Positions 22,696 through 35,131 of a stretch of 64,000 nt of DNA are shown here, piece after piece. The DNA is from Theristus sp. LFF4_11 (lineage: Eukaryota; Nematoda; Chromadorea; Monhysterida; Xyalidae). Position 1 is the stretch's first letter, and each line of letters begins with the position of its first letter. Location of the stretch: NCBI GenBank assembly GCA_030248135.1, contig JASANC010004495.1:1-64000 (forward strand), written 5' to 3'. A program made the position numbers and the translations under genes. The notes beneath the pieces were generated by a model that ran no database searches, was not told the origin of the DNA, and saw only the letters and a list, made by a program, of their open reading frames with translations.

Positions 22696-24411
22696 ATGGC
22701 ACGTCGCATCAGCAAACTCTCCGTGTGCCTCGTTCTCGGCTGTATCGCATTCACTGCGACCTACGGTGACACGCTGAAAAATGCCAAAATCAACGCAGAA
22801 ATGCTGCCGCGAAACATTCACTGACTCACTCAGGTTTCGGTGGTTATGGCGGTCACGGACATCACCACGGCCACGGTCATCACGGCGACCACCACGGCCA
22901 CGGTCACGGCCACCACGGCGGCCATCATCTCGGCGGCCATCATGGACACGGACACCACGGACATCATGGTAAGCGGGCGCAAACGCATTCACGCAACCGA
23001 GCGACTAAAAACAGTGATTCTGGTTTTTGTAATATTTTTTTGTGTTTTGGCGGCACCAAATGCACCAGCCGGTTGTTCTCCGTTGAATATGCTTGCAGAC
23101 TGTTTGTTATCTGTATAGGTCATGGTCATCACGGTCATCACGGTCACCTCGGTCATCATGGCGGGCACCACCACAAGGGGCATCACCACGGGCATGCGCA
23201 CCACGGCCACGGCCACGGCGGTCACCATCACGGTCACGAGGGACATCATCACGGTCATAAGGGACACCATCACGGTCACCACCACAAAGGGCACCATGCT
23301 GGACACCACGGACATCACCATGTTCGCAGCTCATCAAAAGCGATATATCTCGTGTTTTCATTGTGACTCAGATTTGTTGGTTCAATCTCTTGTAAATGCC
23401 ATGTTCAGGCCGGCCATCACGGTCACCACGACAAAGGTCACCACGGCAGTCACGGTCACCATCACGGTCACCACGGGCACAAGCACGGCCACCATGCGGC
23501 CGGTCATCACCACGGACACAAGAAGGGTCACGCACACCACGGCGGCCGCCATCACCATCACCATCACCACGGCTATCACCACAAGAAGGGATACGGCAAG
23601 AGCTACGGCTTCGAGGAGAACTACGGCCACAAAGAACACGGTTGGTTTGTGTTGGCAACAGTCAGTCGAGATATGGGGTTGAAATCTATGATTGTGCAAT
23701 GTGTATGTGATGCTTGTGGCAGATGCCGCCGGCGCTCACCACCACGGTCACGGTCACCACGCTGCACACCACGGCGGACACCACAAGGGACACCACAAAC
23801 ACGGACACCACGCGCACGGCGGCCACCACAAGCACCACGGAGACCACCATCATGGCGGACACAAGGGACATCACCACGGCAGTCACGGCGGGCATCACGC
23901 GGGTCATGCCGGGCACGGACACCATCACGGTCACCAACACCACGGTCACGGTCACAAAGGACACGATCACGGACATCACGGTCGGTGCTCGACTACGAGA
24001 CTGAAAAATAAAACAGTTCTGTTAGTGCAAACGAATATATTTTCTCCTGAACATGTTCGAATTCCAGGTCACCACCACGGTCATCATGGACACCACGGCG
24101 GGCACGAAGGTCACAAGCATCACGGTCACCACGAAGACCACGGCCACCACGGCGGTCACGGCCACCACGGCCACCACGATCACGGTCACCACGGCCATCA
24201 CGGTCTCGGCCACCACGGCCACCACGGCCACGGACACCACGGCCATCACGGTCACCACGGTCTCGGCCACGGCCACGGTCACCACGGATTCGGTCATCAT
24301 GGGCTTGGCCATGGCCACCATGGCTATGGTCATCATCCATTTGGACACCATCACGGTTTTGGCCATCACGGAGGCTACAAAGCGAAGGCGAAAGCAAAGG
24401 CCAAAGCATAA
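22696..24411 (+). CDS. secreted histidine/glycine-rich repeat protein, 6 exons
   Basis: Exons 22696-22765, 22834-22968, 23119-23321, 23409-23640, 23723-23980, 24068-24411; phases close to give 413 aa. Residues 1-23 form a signal peptide (basic start, hydrophobic core LSVCLVLGCIAFTATYG). The rest is almost wholly GHH, HGH and GHHH repeats with scattered Lys, a short Tyr/Gly/Lys/Glu stretch at the end of exon 4 (GYGKSYGFEENYGHKEH), and a C-terminal YKAKAKAKAKA tail. Such His-rich secreted proteins bind Zn/Cu/Ni/haem or form metal-hardened extracellular matrix; which applies here is unknown. The donor of exon 3 (gttcgc) is weak. A TATAAAAG lies about 235 bp upstream of the ATG. No homologue was recognised by name. 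Confidence 0.82.
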
Positions 24412-25434
24412 TAGTGTTCTAGCAAGTTGTTTTGTGTCTTCAGATATTGTTTTGACATTTTGTGATCCGTGATTCACTTTTTGCTCGTACATTGCGTTCA
24501 CGAACGTTGGCTCATTTCACAGTTTTCTCGATAAACACCATGAAAACACGGTTATCCGGCGTTAGTTTTAATGATAGTGCAGGGTGCACCAAAAAAACTG
24601 CCGGAATTCAAATTGTTCTATCTCGCGTCTGGTTTGAGGTATTTGAAAATTTGGAAGTGTTGCAGACCTAAAATCTGTATTTTTTCAATATTTTTAATAA
24701 TTTTCTCTGCATGTGCTGATGTTTTTGACGCTTTTTTTCAAATAAGTGAAAAATCACAACTTTTAAGTTTTTGATTTTTCATACTTTTGAATAAATGTGC
24801 ACATAATCAAGCAATTTTTTGAAACGATCTGCACTTTCTTCCGTTTATTGAATTACCGATGTTTGTTTCAACTGAATTTGGTTCAGTTGCTCAATGTGAG
24901 AACCACGGATTTAGTGGCCGTGGCAGCGGCGGCAACGGAACTCTTTGAAACGTGGCAGTTTGTTCTCTGTCTGTAACTGACAGGGCACTTGTTTTGACTG
25001 TACATGGCTAAATAATTTGAAATCTCTTTTCAAACGTCGCCGCTGCATAAAATGTCTGCCGTTTGTTTCTTATCGACCGACAGCTGATTACATTTTTTGA
25101 ACTCTGTTTTCAATGATTATTCATTGACACAATCAGGCGGCCTGATAAAAACACCTGATGTTGTGACAACTTGGTTTCCGTTTTATTACCGTTGCTCAAA
25201 TAAAATAAACATCGTGACTGTGTAAGCAACCGTTGGAAGCTAAATCAACAGTCGAGCATTAGCGTGTTAGCACGTTTCGTTTACCAAAACGGGTGCATAC
25301 GCAGTTGCGCTAGAATAAGCTGGTGACATCGTGTTAAGAAATAAAAAATGTGGAATGAAAATTCATGATTTAGATATCAAATCGAACGTTTAAAATCGAA
25401 AATGTACCAACAATTCTGAAGACCAGAAGCGAAA
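24412..25434. other. intergenic between His-rich and MCT-like genes
   Basis: No ORF of interest. A half MITE begins at 24577 with GCAGGGTGCACC (relative of 4180-4381). Confidence 0.55.
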
Positions 25435-27626
25435 ATGTTTCGTTGGGTAGTGCTATTCGCCTGTGTGGTGCAGATGTTTCTGGCGTTTGGTCAGGTTCGG
25501 GCGATTGGCATTTACTACCTTGCGTACAGTGAGCAATTCAATGCTGCCAAAGGACAACTGTCAGCAACGTTCTCAACGCTGTACTTTTCAATGGCACTGT
25601 CTGGTATTGTGGATTTATTCAAACGTGTCCGGACTAAAATGACGTCATTTGCTTTAAAAACACCCGTTTGTCAAAATACAGGCACTAAAATGTCAGTTTG
25701 GTGTGACTGATTCACCATTTGTTTACAGGAAGAAATCGGCTAAACGGACAGTCTGGTTTACTGTGAACGACAAGCGCATGTTTGGCGGCACATGACGTCA
25801 TTTCAGTGGGACACGTTCAAAAAAATAGATCATACATGCGTGTTTCTCTCTTTGCTCATTGAGTTGTTGGTGCATTGTTGCTCATTGATGCATCAAGGTG
25901 CATCATGGCGACATGGATAACACCACTCAGCGCACAAAAAGTCAGGCTGCCACCGACAGTTGGAAGAGCGTCTTATGTGGTCCACTGCGATGAAAAACCG
26001 GGCTACCAAACGGCTAAAACGTGTTTCCTTCAGCACGTCAACGCAATTTTAGTCGCCGTTGCAGAAGCTCTTCATGTCCGCTTTTTTTGTTGAAACTAAA
26101 AATGAGACCTCATTTTCAGTATTCTTCTCCTCGTTCACGCTTCATCATTTCGGTGGGAAATGGACGCTTTTTATCGGTGCTGCATTAGCATTCGTTGGTT
26201 ATTTTGCGGTCACTTTTTCGCAGCATCTCTGGCAGATAATGCTCGCCTACGCCATTGCTGGTATGTTCGTTCAAATGTTTTCCTTTATTACAATTGATCA
26301 AAATCAATATGTTTTTGAAGGAAGTCTTAAACCACAAAATAAATTAAAAAACCCGGCGAAAATGTCAGTTTGCATTGCACTCAATGATTGGTCGGTCTTA
26401 CCTTTGCACCAACCAATGAGCGTATCCGCACCTCAAAAATGCAACCAATCATCAGCGAACAGCAGACAACTTGCAGGTGTCGGCACCGGTCTCGGCATCG
26501 TGCCGTGCCACGCTGTTTTGATCACACTCTTCAGCAATCACTACAAAGTGACCTTTGCTGTCATGCAAGCGGGCACCGCAGTCGGCGTGTTGACGCTGTC
26601 GCCATGGAACCAATGGGCGATCAATCGATACACGTGGCGTGGCGCCAGCATGATCAGCGCTGCGCTCATGTTGCACTACGTGGTGATCGGCTTGCTCATT
26701 GGCTGCGTCCATCGGAGAAATAGAGTCGAACGCTGCAGCGAAAAACTGCCAAAAGTGAAACTGCATCGGCCACAACCGGAGCAGCATTCGCGGGCGCAGT
26801 TGCTGGTTGGCGATGCAGATGCAGGTTTGTTTTTTTGGGGGGCACTATTTTAATTTTATAACCAATCTGTAAAACATTCTCTGGCATTTGAATCGGGAGT
26901 GCAGATTTTTTTTGACTTTGTCAATCAATTGTTGCCCATGAACAACAGTGCTCGCCCACTAATTTTTACGGAACTTACGTTTTATTTCATGAATGAACTT
27001 TTGATGAGGCAATTTGTTCAGATCAAATCGAACTCTCTGAACTGCCAGTGGTCGAGCCGGCCAGACCAGCGTCCACGCCTGCAACGGAGCACAGTCCAAT
27101 GCGGCAATTGTTCTCGTGCTCCGGCGTCGCTCGGGCGCACAACAGCATTTGGCATCCGAACGCATCCATTCTACCGTTGCATGTCTGCTTCTCGATGTTC
27201 ATCTTTGGCGCAAGCACCACGTTTGATCAGGTCCAACTGAGTTCAGTAGTTTAGAGACTATGCAGACTTTTTGAATCAGAAATAAACCAACGGTGTGGAT
27301 TTAAGAAAAGGAAGCGACCAATGCCGAAAATGTTCATGAACCTCCTGAAAATATGAAACCACGTTTGTAGAAAATGACAATAATCTGTGTGATGGTTTCT
27401 ATTTTAGGTCACGAACGCATTCGCAGTGACGCGAGGTGTCCACCGCGACCTTAGTCCGTGGATTCTGTCCTGTGGTGCGATAGTGGACTGTGTTGGCCGT
27501 CTGTTCACAGCCGCTTTTCACGCACGACACCCGAAGGCGGATCCGACTAAACTGATGATTCCGTGCGCACTACTCATGGCAGGTCAGTTGGAAAGTCACA
27601 GAATGAGAACAGCCGGGTTACTCAGG

Positions 27627-27664
<38 letters not shown>

Positions 27665-28665
27665 GGGAATTTTAGGCAATGTTTCTAGCCGGGGCTAATC
27701 CAGAAAAGCATACAGAACACCATCGAGTAGAGTGTACATCGAGGCTTCTCTGTCATTAAGTGCCTGTACACCCCTCGGCGGGGCTTGATCCCCCGAACGC
27801 GCACAGACAAGAGACTAACGCGCTACCACCAGGCCATGAGCGGTGACGGTGGATTTCATCAGACGGCTGCGTTCTTTGCAGGCTCCATGTCAACAATCGC
27901 GCTGTTCTGCCGCAGTTTCGTCAGCATTGTACTCGTCGTGGTCGGTGGCTACGCCGTCGCATGGTCGGTGATCGTTGCTTCCTGGGCGACAATCGCAAAT
28001 CATCTATTCGGCCAGCACCGGTTCCCGCTCGCGCACGGCCTCGCGTCGTTGGGCGCCGCCGTCGGCTCGTTTCTTGTGCCCGTCGCTTCCGGTTCAGATC
28101 GCGCATTTTCGCAGGCTAAAAAGGTGTCCGGTCGTGCTGTCCGCCGCGGTATGTCCCGTGTGTTGTCCTGTCCCGCGGCCGAACCGGCCGGTGATGGAAA
28201 TGGAAGTGACAACACCAAAACACGGCGTTTTGTGTTTCTCGGACACGAGACACCACGCAGAGAACAGCCAGGCGGTCAGGACACCGTACACCAGATCGGA
28301 CACCTTTTTTTGCGTGACAATTTACAAAGCTGATTGATTTTCAACGTTATTGTTGTAGTTGTTTTCATTGCGAGTGTTCGGCGAACGGCTCAGGTCTACT
28401 CAGCGACCAGCTGAACGAGCTCTCGTCGGCGTACTACGTGGCGAGCGGCTCAGCACTGCTTGCTGCCGCGTGCGTCTGCGTGCTGTGCTGCCAGCAAAGC
28501 ACCGCTGCGCCAGAATGCGCACGTGACAGCGCTCTGCTGACAGCCGACCGTCATGAACATGCGCCAAGAACACGCGCAAATGAAGAGCGCTCGTCGATGC
28601 ACCAGGACGAGACAATGCAAGATCATCAGCGCAATGAAATCAGAGCGGCCAGCTTCATTGGATGA
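25435..28665 (+). CDS. monocarboxylate transporter-like MFS protein (SLC16 family), 7 exons
   Basis: Exons 25435-25603, 26120-26260, 26477-26824, 27049-27230, 27408-27582, 27882-28091, 28394-28665, giving 498 aa, normal for SLC16. The first helix starts at once (FRWVVLFACVVQMF) and is followed by the family-like FGQVRAIGIYY; the usual N-terminal Asp-Gly-Gly before helix 1 is absent. The first half continues with HHFGGKWTLFIGAALAFVGY and VGTGLGIVPCHAVL. A hydrophilic loop of about 85 residues (exon 3 end to exon 4) separates the halves; the second half resumes at SILPLHVCFSMFIFG. The C-tail is short, acidic and His-rich. Inferred role: proton-linked or facilitated transport of a monocarboxylate or similar small solute in the plasma membrane; the substrate cannot be told. 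Introns hold a CRE-bearing MITE (intron 1), a SINE (intron 5) and another MITE (intron 6). Confidence 0.85.
25611..25830 (+). mobile_element. CRE-bearing MITE, copy 3
   Basis: Starts ATTCAAACGTGTCCGGACT eight bases after the MCT exon 1 end (25603) and ends GGGACACGTTCAAAAAAATA. Two perfect TGACGTCA sites, one per arm. Lies in MCT intron 1. Confidence 0.88.
27626..27846 (-). mobile_element. SINE-1, full copy (reverse)
   Basis: Reverse complement of SINE-1 with a long (GTT)n on the plus strand at its left (tail) and the tRNA-like head ending at 27846. In MCT intron 5. Confidence 0.87.
28117..28311. mobile_element. MITE, family GCTAAAAAxTGTCC, copy 1
   Basis: Arms of repeated GTGTCC units with CTAAAAAGGTGTCC and GGACACCTTTTTTT tips; in MCT intron 6. 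Related to 41663-41825. Confidence 0.65.
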
Positions 28666-29823
28666 TGAAAAAACTTGATTTTCGTTTATGCGAATGGGAC
28701 CCGCACTTGCAAAACTAGTTGAAACACACACTAGATTTTTTTTGTTCCGACAAAATTCAGCGAGTTTTTGTGTTTTGTGCTCAATTTGTTCTCGAGTTTT
28801 GTTTCCTGTCTTTTTTAACTTTGATAAATGAAAAGCGTCGCCAAACTTTCCAGTCAGTCCCCAAGCACCAATTGTGCAGTGATTTATACAAACATTGCTG
28901 CACACTTCATAAACCATTTCGTCTCTATTAAAAATGCTTGGTTTCAAAGTTTGGTTCTCAGATTTATTTTTCGGTTCCAACTGCTTTTTGTTTTGCGTCC
29001 GGAGAGAGGTTCGCAAAAAGCGTTTTTCGCTCATGTTATATGCAAACAAAACCGCTGGATTTGGCGCTAGTAGTAGTCGTGCTGCCTTTTGTAACGAAAT
29101 ATTTTTGGTTTCGATTTTCAAATGTAGACACTAAAAGCAAAATAAAGACACACAAAGTATGCGTGATAGAGCGAAAGTGCTCTTAAGGGGCATTCATGAA
29201 GCAGTATTTAGTGACCGTGTAGCTATGTTTTAACAACACAGCTAGGCGACACCGAATACTGTTTCATGAATGCCACTTTAATAAATTCGATCCGAGTTGC
29301 GAATGCTGAAATTCTCAAGCTGTCATACGGTAAATTTTGTGGCCATTTGGTTTGTCCGTTGCATGCATGGCGTGTACACGTAGCGCATTTGTCACTTGTT
29401 TCAATTTCAATTTGCCATTTTCACCATTTTGGATTGCTCAAAAAATGTTGTTTTATGCTACTCCCGAAACGTGTTATGTCAATTCAATATGCGTAATGCG
29501 CGTCTTATGCACTGACTCATTACTTGTAAAAGAAAAAGACACAATTTGCACATGTATAAGAGTTTGAGTTACCTCAACTTTAAAATGCAGCAAGAATAAA
29601 GAACCCCCCCCCCCCCGTGTGAGTGTCAGTTGCACACTCTCCATGTCAAGATCTACCGCAAAGGGCAGCGCATGATTTCGTTGTTTTTTCAGCATTTCAG
29701 TGAAAAACACCACTCAGCTTATTACAAAAAAAGACCGAAAAAAGTCGTTTATGACCACTTTTATAATGCAAAAGAACGCACATATAAAAGTACGATTATT
29801 AAAAAGATTAACAAAAAGGTAAA
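28666..29823. other. intergenic between MCT-like and K2P genes
   Basis: Contains the MCT candidate poly(A) signal AATAAA at 29141, a 99-bp palindromic MITE (29183-29281), a 15-base poly-C run (about 29602-29616) and TATAAAAG at 29783-29790, 34 nt before the K2P ATG. Confidence 0.5.
29183..29281. mobile_element. palindromic mini-MITE, family TTAA-GGCATTCATGAAG, copy 1
   Basis: 99 bp with TTAA at both tips and arms GGCATTCATGAAGCAGTATT / its complement. Second copy at 42566-42661. TTAA duplication suggests piggyBac-type movement. Confidence 0.8.
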
Positions 29824-32800
29824 ATGTCAGCACTGGGCGCAGCACACATCAAGGACATTATCTCCATTGTCGGTAAGCGTCAGAAAGCCAAGCAAACTGT
29901 TCAAAGTGCTATGCGTGCTCATTTTCATTTCATTATTGTTCGTACACCCAAACCCCGCATCGATCTTATGCCAAGTCGTGTTAATGGGCGACGCGAGTAG
30001 TCGAAAACAGTCGCATTCTCATTTTCATTGTTTCACCCGCCGTGTTTTCAACAGACTTGATAGCAGAATTGTTTTTAAAAATTTGAAAAATAAGTAGAAT
30101 GGCAAGAAAAAACAATCCCGGCGTCATGGAGTTGACCGCTGAAATGGAGGACCAGCTGTGGGCGGAGCTAATCAACATGATGAGCAGCGAGGGAGGGAAG
30201 TTGTGATATTGATAGAGAATCGTAAGAAAGTTAAATCAAGGAGATAAAAGACAATAAGTTTTTCGTGACTCATCTGTACACTTGCTTATCTTATTACGAT
30301 ACAAGCTCAAACCAATGCCAAGCTATTCCTATGACCTAGTTCCAAACTTACCGTCTATCGTCTATCCCAGCTGATTGGTCGTTGAACCTGACCTCATCCG
30401 TTGTCGTCAAACAATTAAAAAAGGCCCCAATACTTCGGATCAATGCAAGGTCGAGGTCGTATCCGATCAATCAAAATAAAAATGTCGAGGTCGTATGTGT
30501 TCGTTATAAAAAATGCGGTACCCTAAGTTTAATGCAAATGGGATGCAAAATAAAAATTACTGAAAATTATCAAAATCAGAGAAGGCCTCAAAATGGCTGA
30601 CTTTGATTCTGGAGTCAATGTTTGCAACCAATTATTCCGTGTCATAAAAACTCAAATGCGGATTTTTTAAAAAATTCTTTTTATTTTTTCAAAATTATTT
30701 TAAAGAACAAGGCAAAACATTCAAAACTGTGTTTTCCCATTGTAGACCGAGCTCGAGCGGACGAAGCAGCAGAGCGTGGCGAGGGTCACGGGCACGAAGA
30801 CGAGGAAGACGACGAGCCAAAGACGATTCCACGGCGGATACTCAAGGTTGGTCACATTAACAGTTCAACATTAAAGTACCGTATTACCCCCAATAAACCC
30901 CCATGGGGGATTAATACGTCAGCGACTTTTAGGGGTGGGGGTTTATTGGTGGGGGGGGATTATTGGTGGGGGGGGGGGGGTTATTATACAAAAATTTCGG
31001 GGGGGTTGGAAACATGGCAGGCAAGAAAGTTGCAGAAACTTCTACTTTTCACAGAGATTTCCTTTTGTAACAGCCTTTTGTAATGAAATTACCATTAACT
31101 CATCCATTTGGGGCCTTTGGTAGCACAATTTCACCAATGTCACTGCATTCAGCCACTGAATTCGCTGGGTATGTGTTTCAAACAGGTTTCCAATTAACCC
31201 CCATGGGGGATTATTTGTGGGGGGGGATTATTTGGAAACTGGTCGGGGGGGTGGGGGTTTATTGGTGGGGGGGGGATTAATGGTGGGGGGGGTTTAATGG
31301 GGGTAATACGGTATCCTCTATCTTTGAAAGTAGAAAAAAGAAATACCCTACATTATAGAAAAGCACAAGCAAATCGTCCGCAAAATGGTTTCAGTTTTGT
31401 TCAGGCGCTAAAACTGCTCGTGCCTCATGTCGGCTTGATTGGAGCTCTCTTGACGTACCTGTTCTTTGGAGCGCTCGTGTTCATCCTAATTGAAAGCGAC
31501 AACGAGCTGGCTGGCAGGAAACAGAAATTTGATGATGTTCAAAAGCTGCAAGTCAGTTGTCTAAAACAGCTTCTAACGTTCGCCAATTAAGGAGTTCTTG
31601 TCTGCTTTCTGAAAGTCTGTCCTTTTTTTACTGTGTTCAAAATCAGGATGAAGTGATAATGCAAAGCGCGGACGCTTGTCTCAAACGAGGGAGCGAACCA
31701 CAGTTGACAAATCAGTCGGATACAGATGCGGACTTGAGAAAGGTTTTTTGGCTGTTTTTTTTTGCTTTGTTGCAAGATGAAAATTTAAAATTTCAATTGA
31801 AATGCTAAATCAGCTGGAAGATGTGTTACTACCGTTATTGCGTAAAATTTCGTGGACGCACGAGTATCAGGACAAGTATGCACCGGATGCTCAAATGTGG
31901 TCAAATGATCCGAAAACGATGCCGGAACTTTGGACGTTTCCAACATCCGTTTTCTACACACTTACTGTGGCCACGTCTACAGGTTGTGTGCTTCTATTGT
32001 GTTTCACGGTCATTAGTTTATTGAGTGACCGTAATTCAAATCACAAAATTCTTAATCGTTTAAATTTTTTGGGGTTTAATCTTGTGTGATCTTGTGAATC
32101 GATGTTTCAGGCTACGAACGCGTGACGCCCCGCACGGACGCCGGTCGCATCTTCACGGTCTGCTTCGGCTTGTTTGGCATTCCGCTGCTGTTCATTACGG
32201 CCGCCGACATCGGCAAATTCATGTCGGAGATGGTGACAAAGAGCTACGCCCGGTGTGTGCAGCAGTATCGAAAAATGAAACGGGCACAACTGAAAACGAG
32301 AGACAATCGAAAAACGCAAAAGAACCAGGAAAAACGCAAGCAGAAACAAGAGCGCAGCGCCGCCAAAGCTATTGAAGTCCGTTCAAGCACGACAACAACG
32401 CCGAAACAGAATGGCGTTGACAAAAACACTGCGGCCACCGATGCGAGCACACAAAACGGATATATTCAAGGTGAGGATAATACAATGAGGCAGTCTGAGC
32501 TTTGTTGAGTAGCCTCATCATGCCGCCAACTGCAAAACAGCATGCTCAATTTCAAACATTTTAGCAAAACCGCTGCCAGAGTGCGTGCAGCCACCGCCGC
32601 CACCGCCGCCGAGCACTCCGCCGTCGGATGACGACGACGAAATTCAACTGCCATTCTGGGCGTATTTCGGTTTGATTCTCGGCTACTGCGCCTGCGGCTC
32701 CGTGATGCTGAACGCCATTGAAGGCGGCAGCATGTGGAATTTCATTTACGGATTCTTTTTTGGGTTCAATGCCATCACGACAATTGGTTAGTGTATGTTT

Positions 32801-34299
32801 TGATTGTTTCTTAATTGCAAATGTTGCAAAGGATTGTTGCAAATGTTGCATTGTGGATGAAACAGTATAACGAGCAATACAAGAAATCAAAACCAGGGGG
32901 CCAGTTTTACAAAACTCAGTAGTCCAATAATGCTACACCACACCACTGAGCGCCGGCATCAATTCATGAGTCAAAAAATTGTTAGCTTCCTTACGTCACG
33001 TTGAAGAGCAGACATTGGTGAATCTATTGCATGAGAAACGGAGCTGCGATGTTTCTGGATTTCATTCAGTGGTGTAGCACTGTGGACTACTGAGCCTTGA
33101 TAAAACCGTCCCCAGGCGTCGGCGACATCGACGGCCGCAACGCGTGGTACATGTCTCTGATCGTGGCGTACGTCATCATTGGGCTTGCCGTCATCACAAT
33201 GTGCATCGATTTGGCATCCAGTCAAGTGAAAGTGCTGTTCACGAAACTGCATTACTTTGGACGGAAATTTCGGTGAGTGATTTGAGTTTTTTTCTCTGGC
33301 TTGCGTAAACTGAACCTCTCTGACTGACGCTTACTTTTTGCAATTTTTTTTGATTTTTTTGCTAACATTTTGATTTAGAAGTTTTCAAACTGAAAGTTGA
33401 GTAACGAATCAAATAAGCCGCAGGGTTGTTTAAATTAAAAAACGGGACTTATTGCGTAACAACAAATAGTCATGAAAGCGTCGAAGCACTCTAGTTTAGA
33501 AATTTGTTGTTGTTCTTCATTTTCAGTTGTTGTTGCTGCTTGTTTTGAGTTTTTGGCTCGGTTTATTTTCCAGAGGCGCCAAACTAGCACTGTCCGCTGA
33601 AATTCAAGAAGCAATTCAGCTGATAGCGGCAATGAAATACAAGAACGATGTTACTTTGGACGATATCATAACGTTTCTTACGGTGCAAGAAAAACTGAAA
33701 CGGCGACCATACATACCGAGGAATGTGTATTTCTTGAAATGGGTCGAAGATGATCCTGATTTGTACACAGGTATTATCCTTTTTTGGTTTCGAGAATCAA
33801 TGCGCTTGCACACGCGAGGTCGGGCATAGGAAAACGTTTATCATAAATTCAAGTACCGTCACATAGGGGATTCGGATTTGTTGCTTTAGCTGTGCGGCTT
33901 TTCTTGCAGTGTGAAAGTTTTGTGACTACAAACTTCTTGAAATTGCAATAAATCCAATATTTTTCGTAAAATTTCCAGTTGTTTGATCAACTAAGTAATC
34001 CCGATTGATCAAAATAGCAATTTCCCACAAGTCAACGTGTAAAAACTCCAGCTATTCGTCGTCAGTCGACGATGGACAAGTTTGGCAACCGATACAGCCC
34101 GTCCGGCGATGCGCAAATGTATCGCATTCAAGAAGAAGACGAATTTGAATACTGCGACGACGACAAAGAACAAGACGAAATCGGCAACGACACCAGTGGC
34201 GATTATGCGAACCAGGCGAACCACAATTTTGTCAGTGACGAGCGCCTGTCGTCATTCAACGCGTCAGACTCGCCTGATTTGTTTGCTGATCGAAAATGA
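29824..34299 (+). CDS. two-pore-domain (K2P, TWK-like) potassium channel, 10 exons
   Basis: Exons 29824-29872, 30746-30846, 31405-31551, 31647-31742, 31814-31982, 32111-32470, 32565-32786, 33116-33272, 33574-33770, 34052-34299; 581 aa. M1 is about residues 53-78 (VGLIGALLTYLFFGALVFIL). A long extracellular cap follows with one glycosylation sequon (NQS). P1 is FYTLTVATSTGYERV, then M2 (FTVCFGLFGIPLLFI), a basic cytosolic loop of about 100 residues ending in a poly-Pro and DDDDE stretch, M3, P2 (AITTIGVGDI) and M4. P2 has a normal GVG filter, but P1 reads GYE where GYG is expected. The C-tail is acidic. K2P channels carry background K+ current and set resting potential in nerve and muscle (family knowledge). 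Exons 2 and 10 were placed by phase and acidic composition and are slightly less certain. Confidence 0.9.
30877..31313 (-). mobile_element. MITE, family TACCGTATTACCCC, copy 2 (437 bp)
   Basis: Reverse of the 4607 copy, so the plus strand shows runs of G. Inserted in K2P intron 2. Confidence 0.88.
32894..33115. mobile_element. CAGGGG MITE supplying a K2P 3' splice site
   Basis: Arms CAGTTTTACAAAACTCAGTA and its near complement, about 55 bp, with tips CAGGGG and GTCCCCAG. The right tip's CCCCAG is used as the acceptor of K2P exon 8 (exon starts 33116). No clear target duplication because the right flank is coding. Confidence 0.7.
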
Positions 34300-34436
34300 T
34301 TGACTTTTGAAAAAAAATCTGCATTTTGCTTGCAACCCCCCTCTGTTTACGAAATAATGCTGTTAACCAGCTTATTATAAAAGCTGGAGTCGAAACTGAA
34401 TCATTGTTTGTTGACATCATCATTGTTTTGTTGACA

Positions 34437-34899
34437 TACCGTATTACCCCCATTAAACCCCCCCCCCACCATTAATCCCCCCACCAATAAACCCCCACCC
34501 CCCCCCGACCAGTTTCCGAATAATCCCCCCCTCCCCACAAATAATCCCCCATGGGGGATTATTGGAGACCTGTTTGAAACACATGCCCAGCGAATTCAGT
34601 GGCTGGTTGCAGTGAAAATGATGAAATTGTGCCACCAAAGGCCCCAAATGGGTGAGTTAATAGTAATTTCATAACAAAAGGCTGTTATAAAAGGAAATTT
34701 CTATGTAGAGTAGAAGTTTCTGCGACTTTCTTGCCTGCCATGCAATGTATTTTTGCCATTTTTCAAAAAAAACCCACCCCTAGAATTATTTGTAAATAAA
34801 CCCCCCCCACCAATAATCCCCCCCCCACCAATAAACCCCCACCCCTAATAATCGCTGACGTATTAATCCCCCATGGGGGTTATTGGGGGTAATACGGTA
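34437..34899 (+). mobile_element. MITE, family TACCGTATTACCCC, copy 3 (463 bp)
   Basis: Same orientation and interior as 4607 (CTTTCTTGCCTGCCATG), 140 bp after the K2P stop. Confidence 0.88.
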
Positions 34900-35131
34900 T
34901 GAACTTGTATGACTCGACACAGTTGCACGTGCAGCAAGCAAACGGCGAAACATGATCAAAAACAATGAACGTATGGCTGACGCAATGCGCCTACATTGCG
35001 TGACTTAATTGAGATTCAAAGTTTCAAATTCAAAATGATGTTCAGTCCTGTCACCAGTGAAACAGCAGTAGCAGTCTGAGGTTTGAGTCAAAAAGCGCGT
35101 GCAGTTAAAATTAGATTTGATGATGGATAAA

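Noticed and set aside
23122..24472. Long Thr/Val- and Arg/Asp-rich frames on both strands
   Set aside because: Shadows of the GHH repeats; the His-rich frame alone has a signal peptide and consistent splicing.
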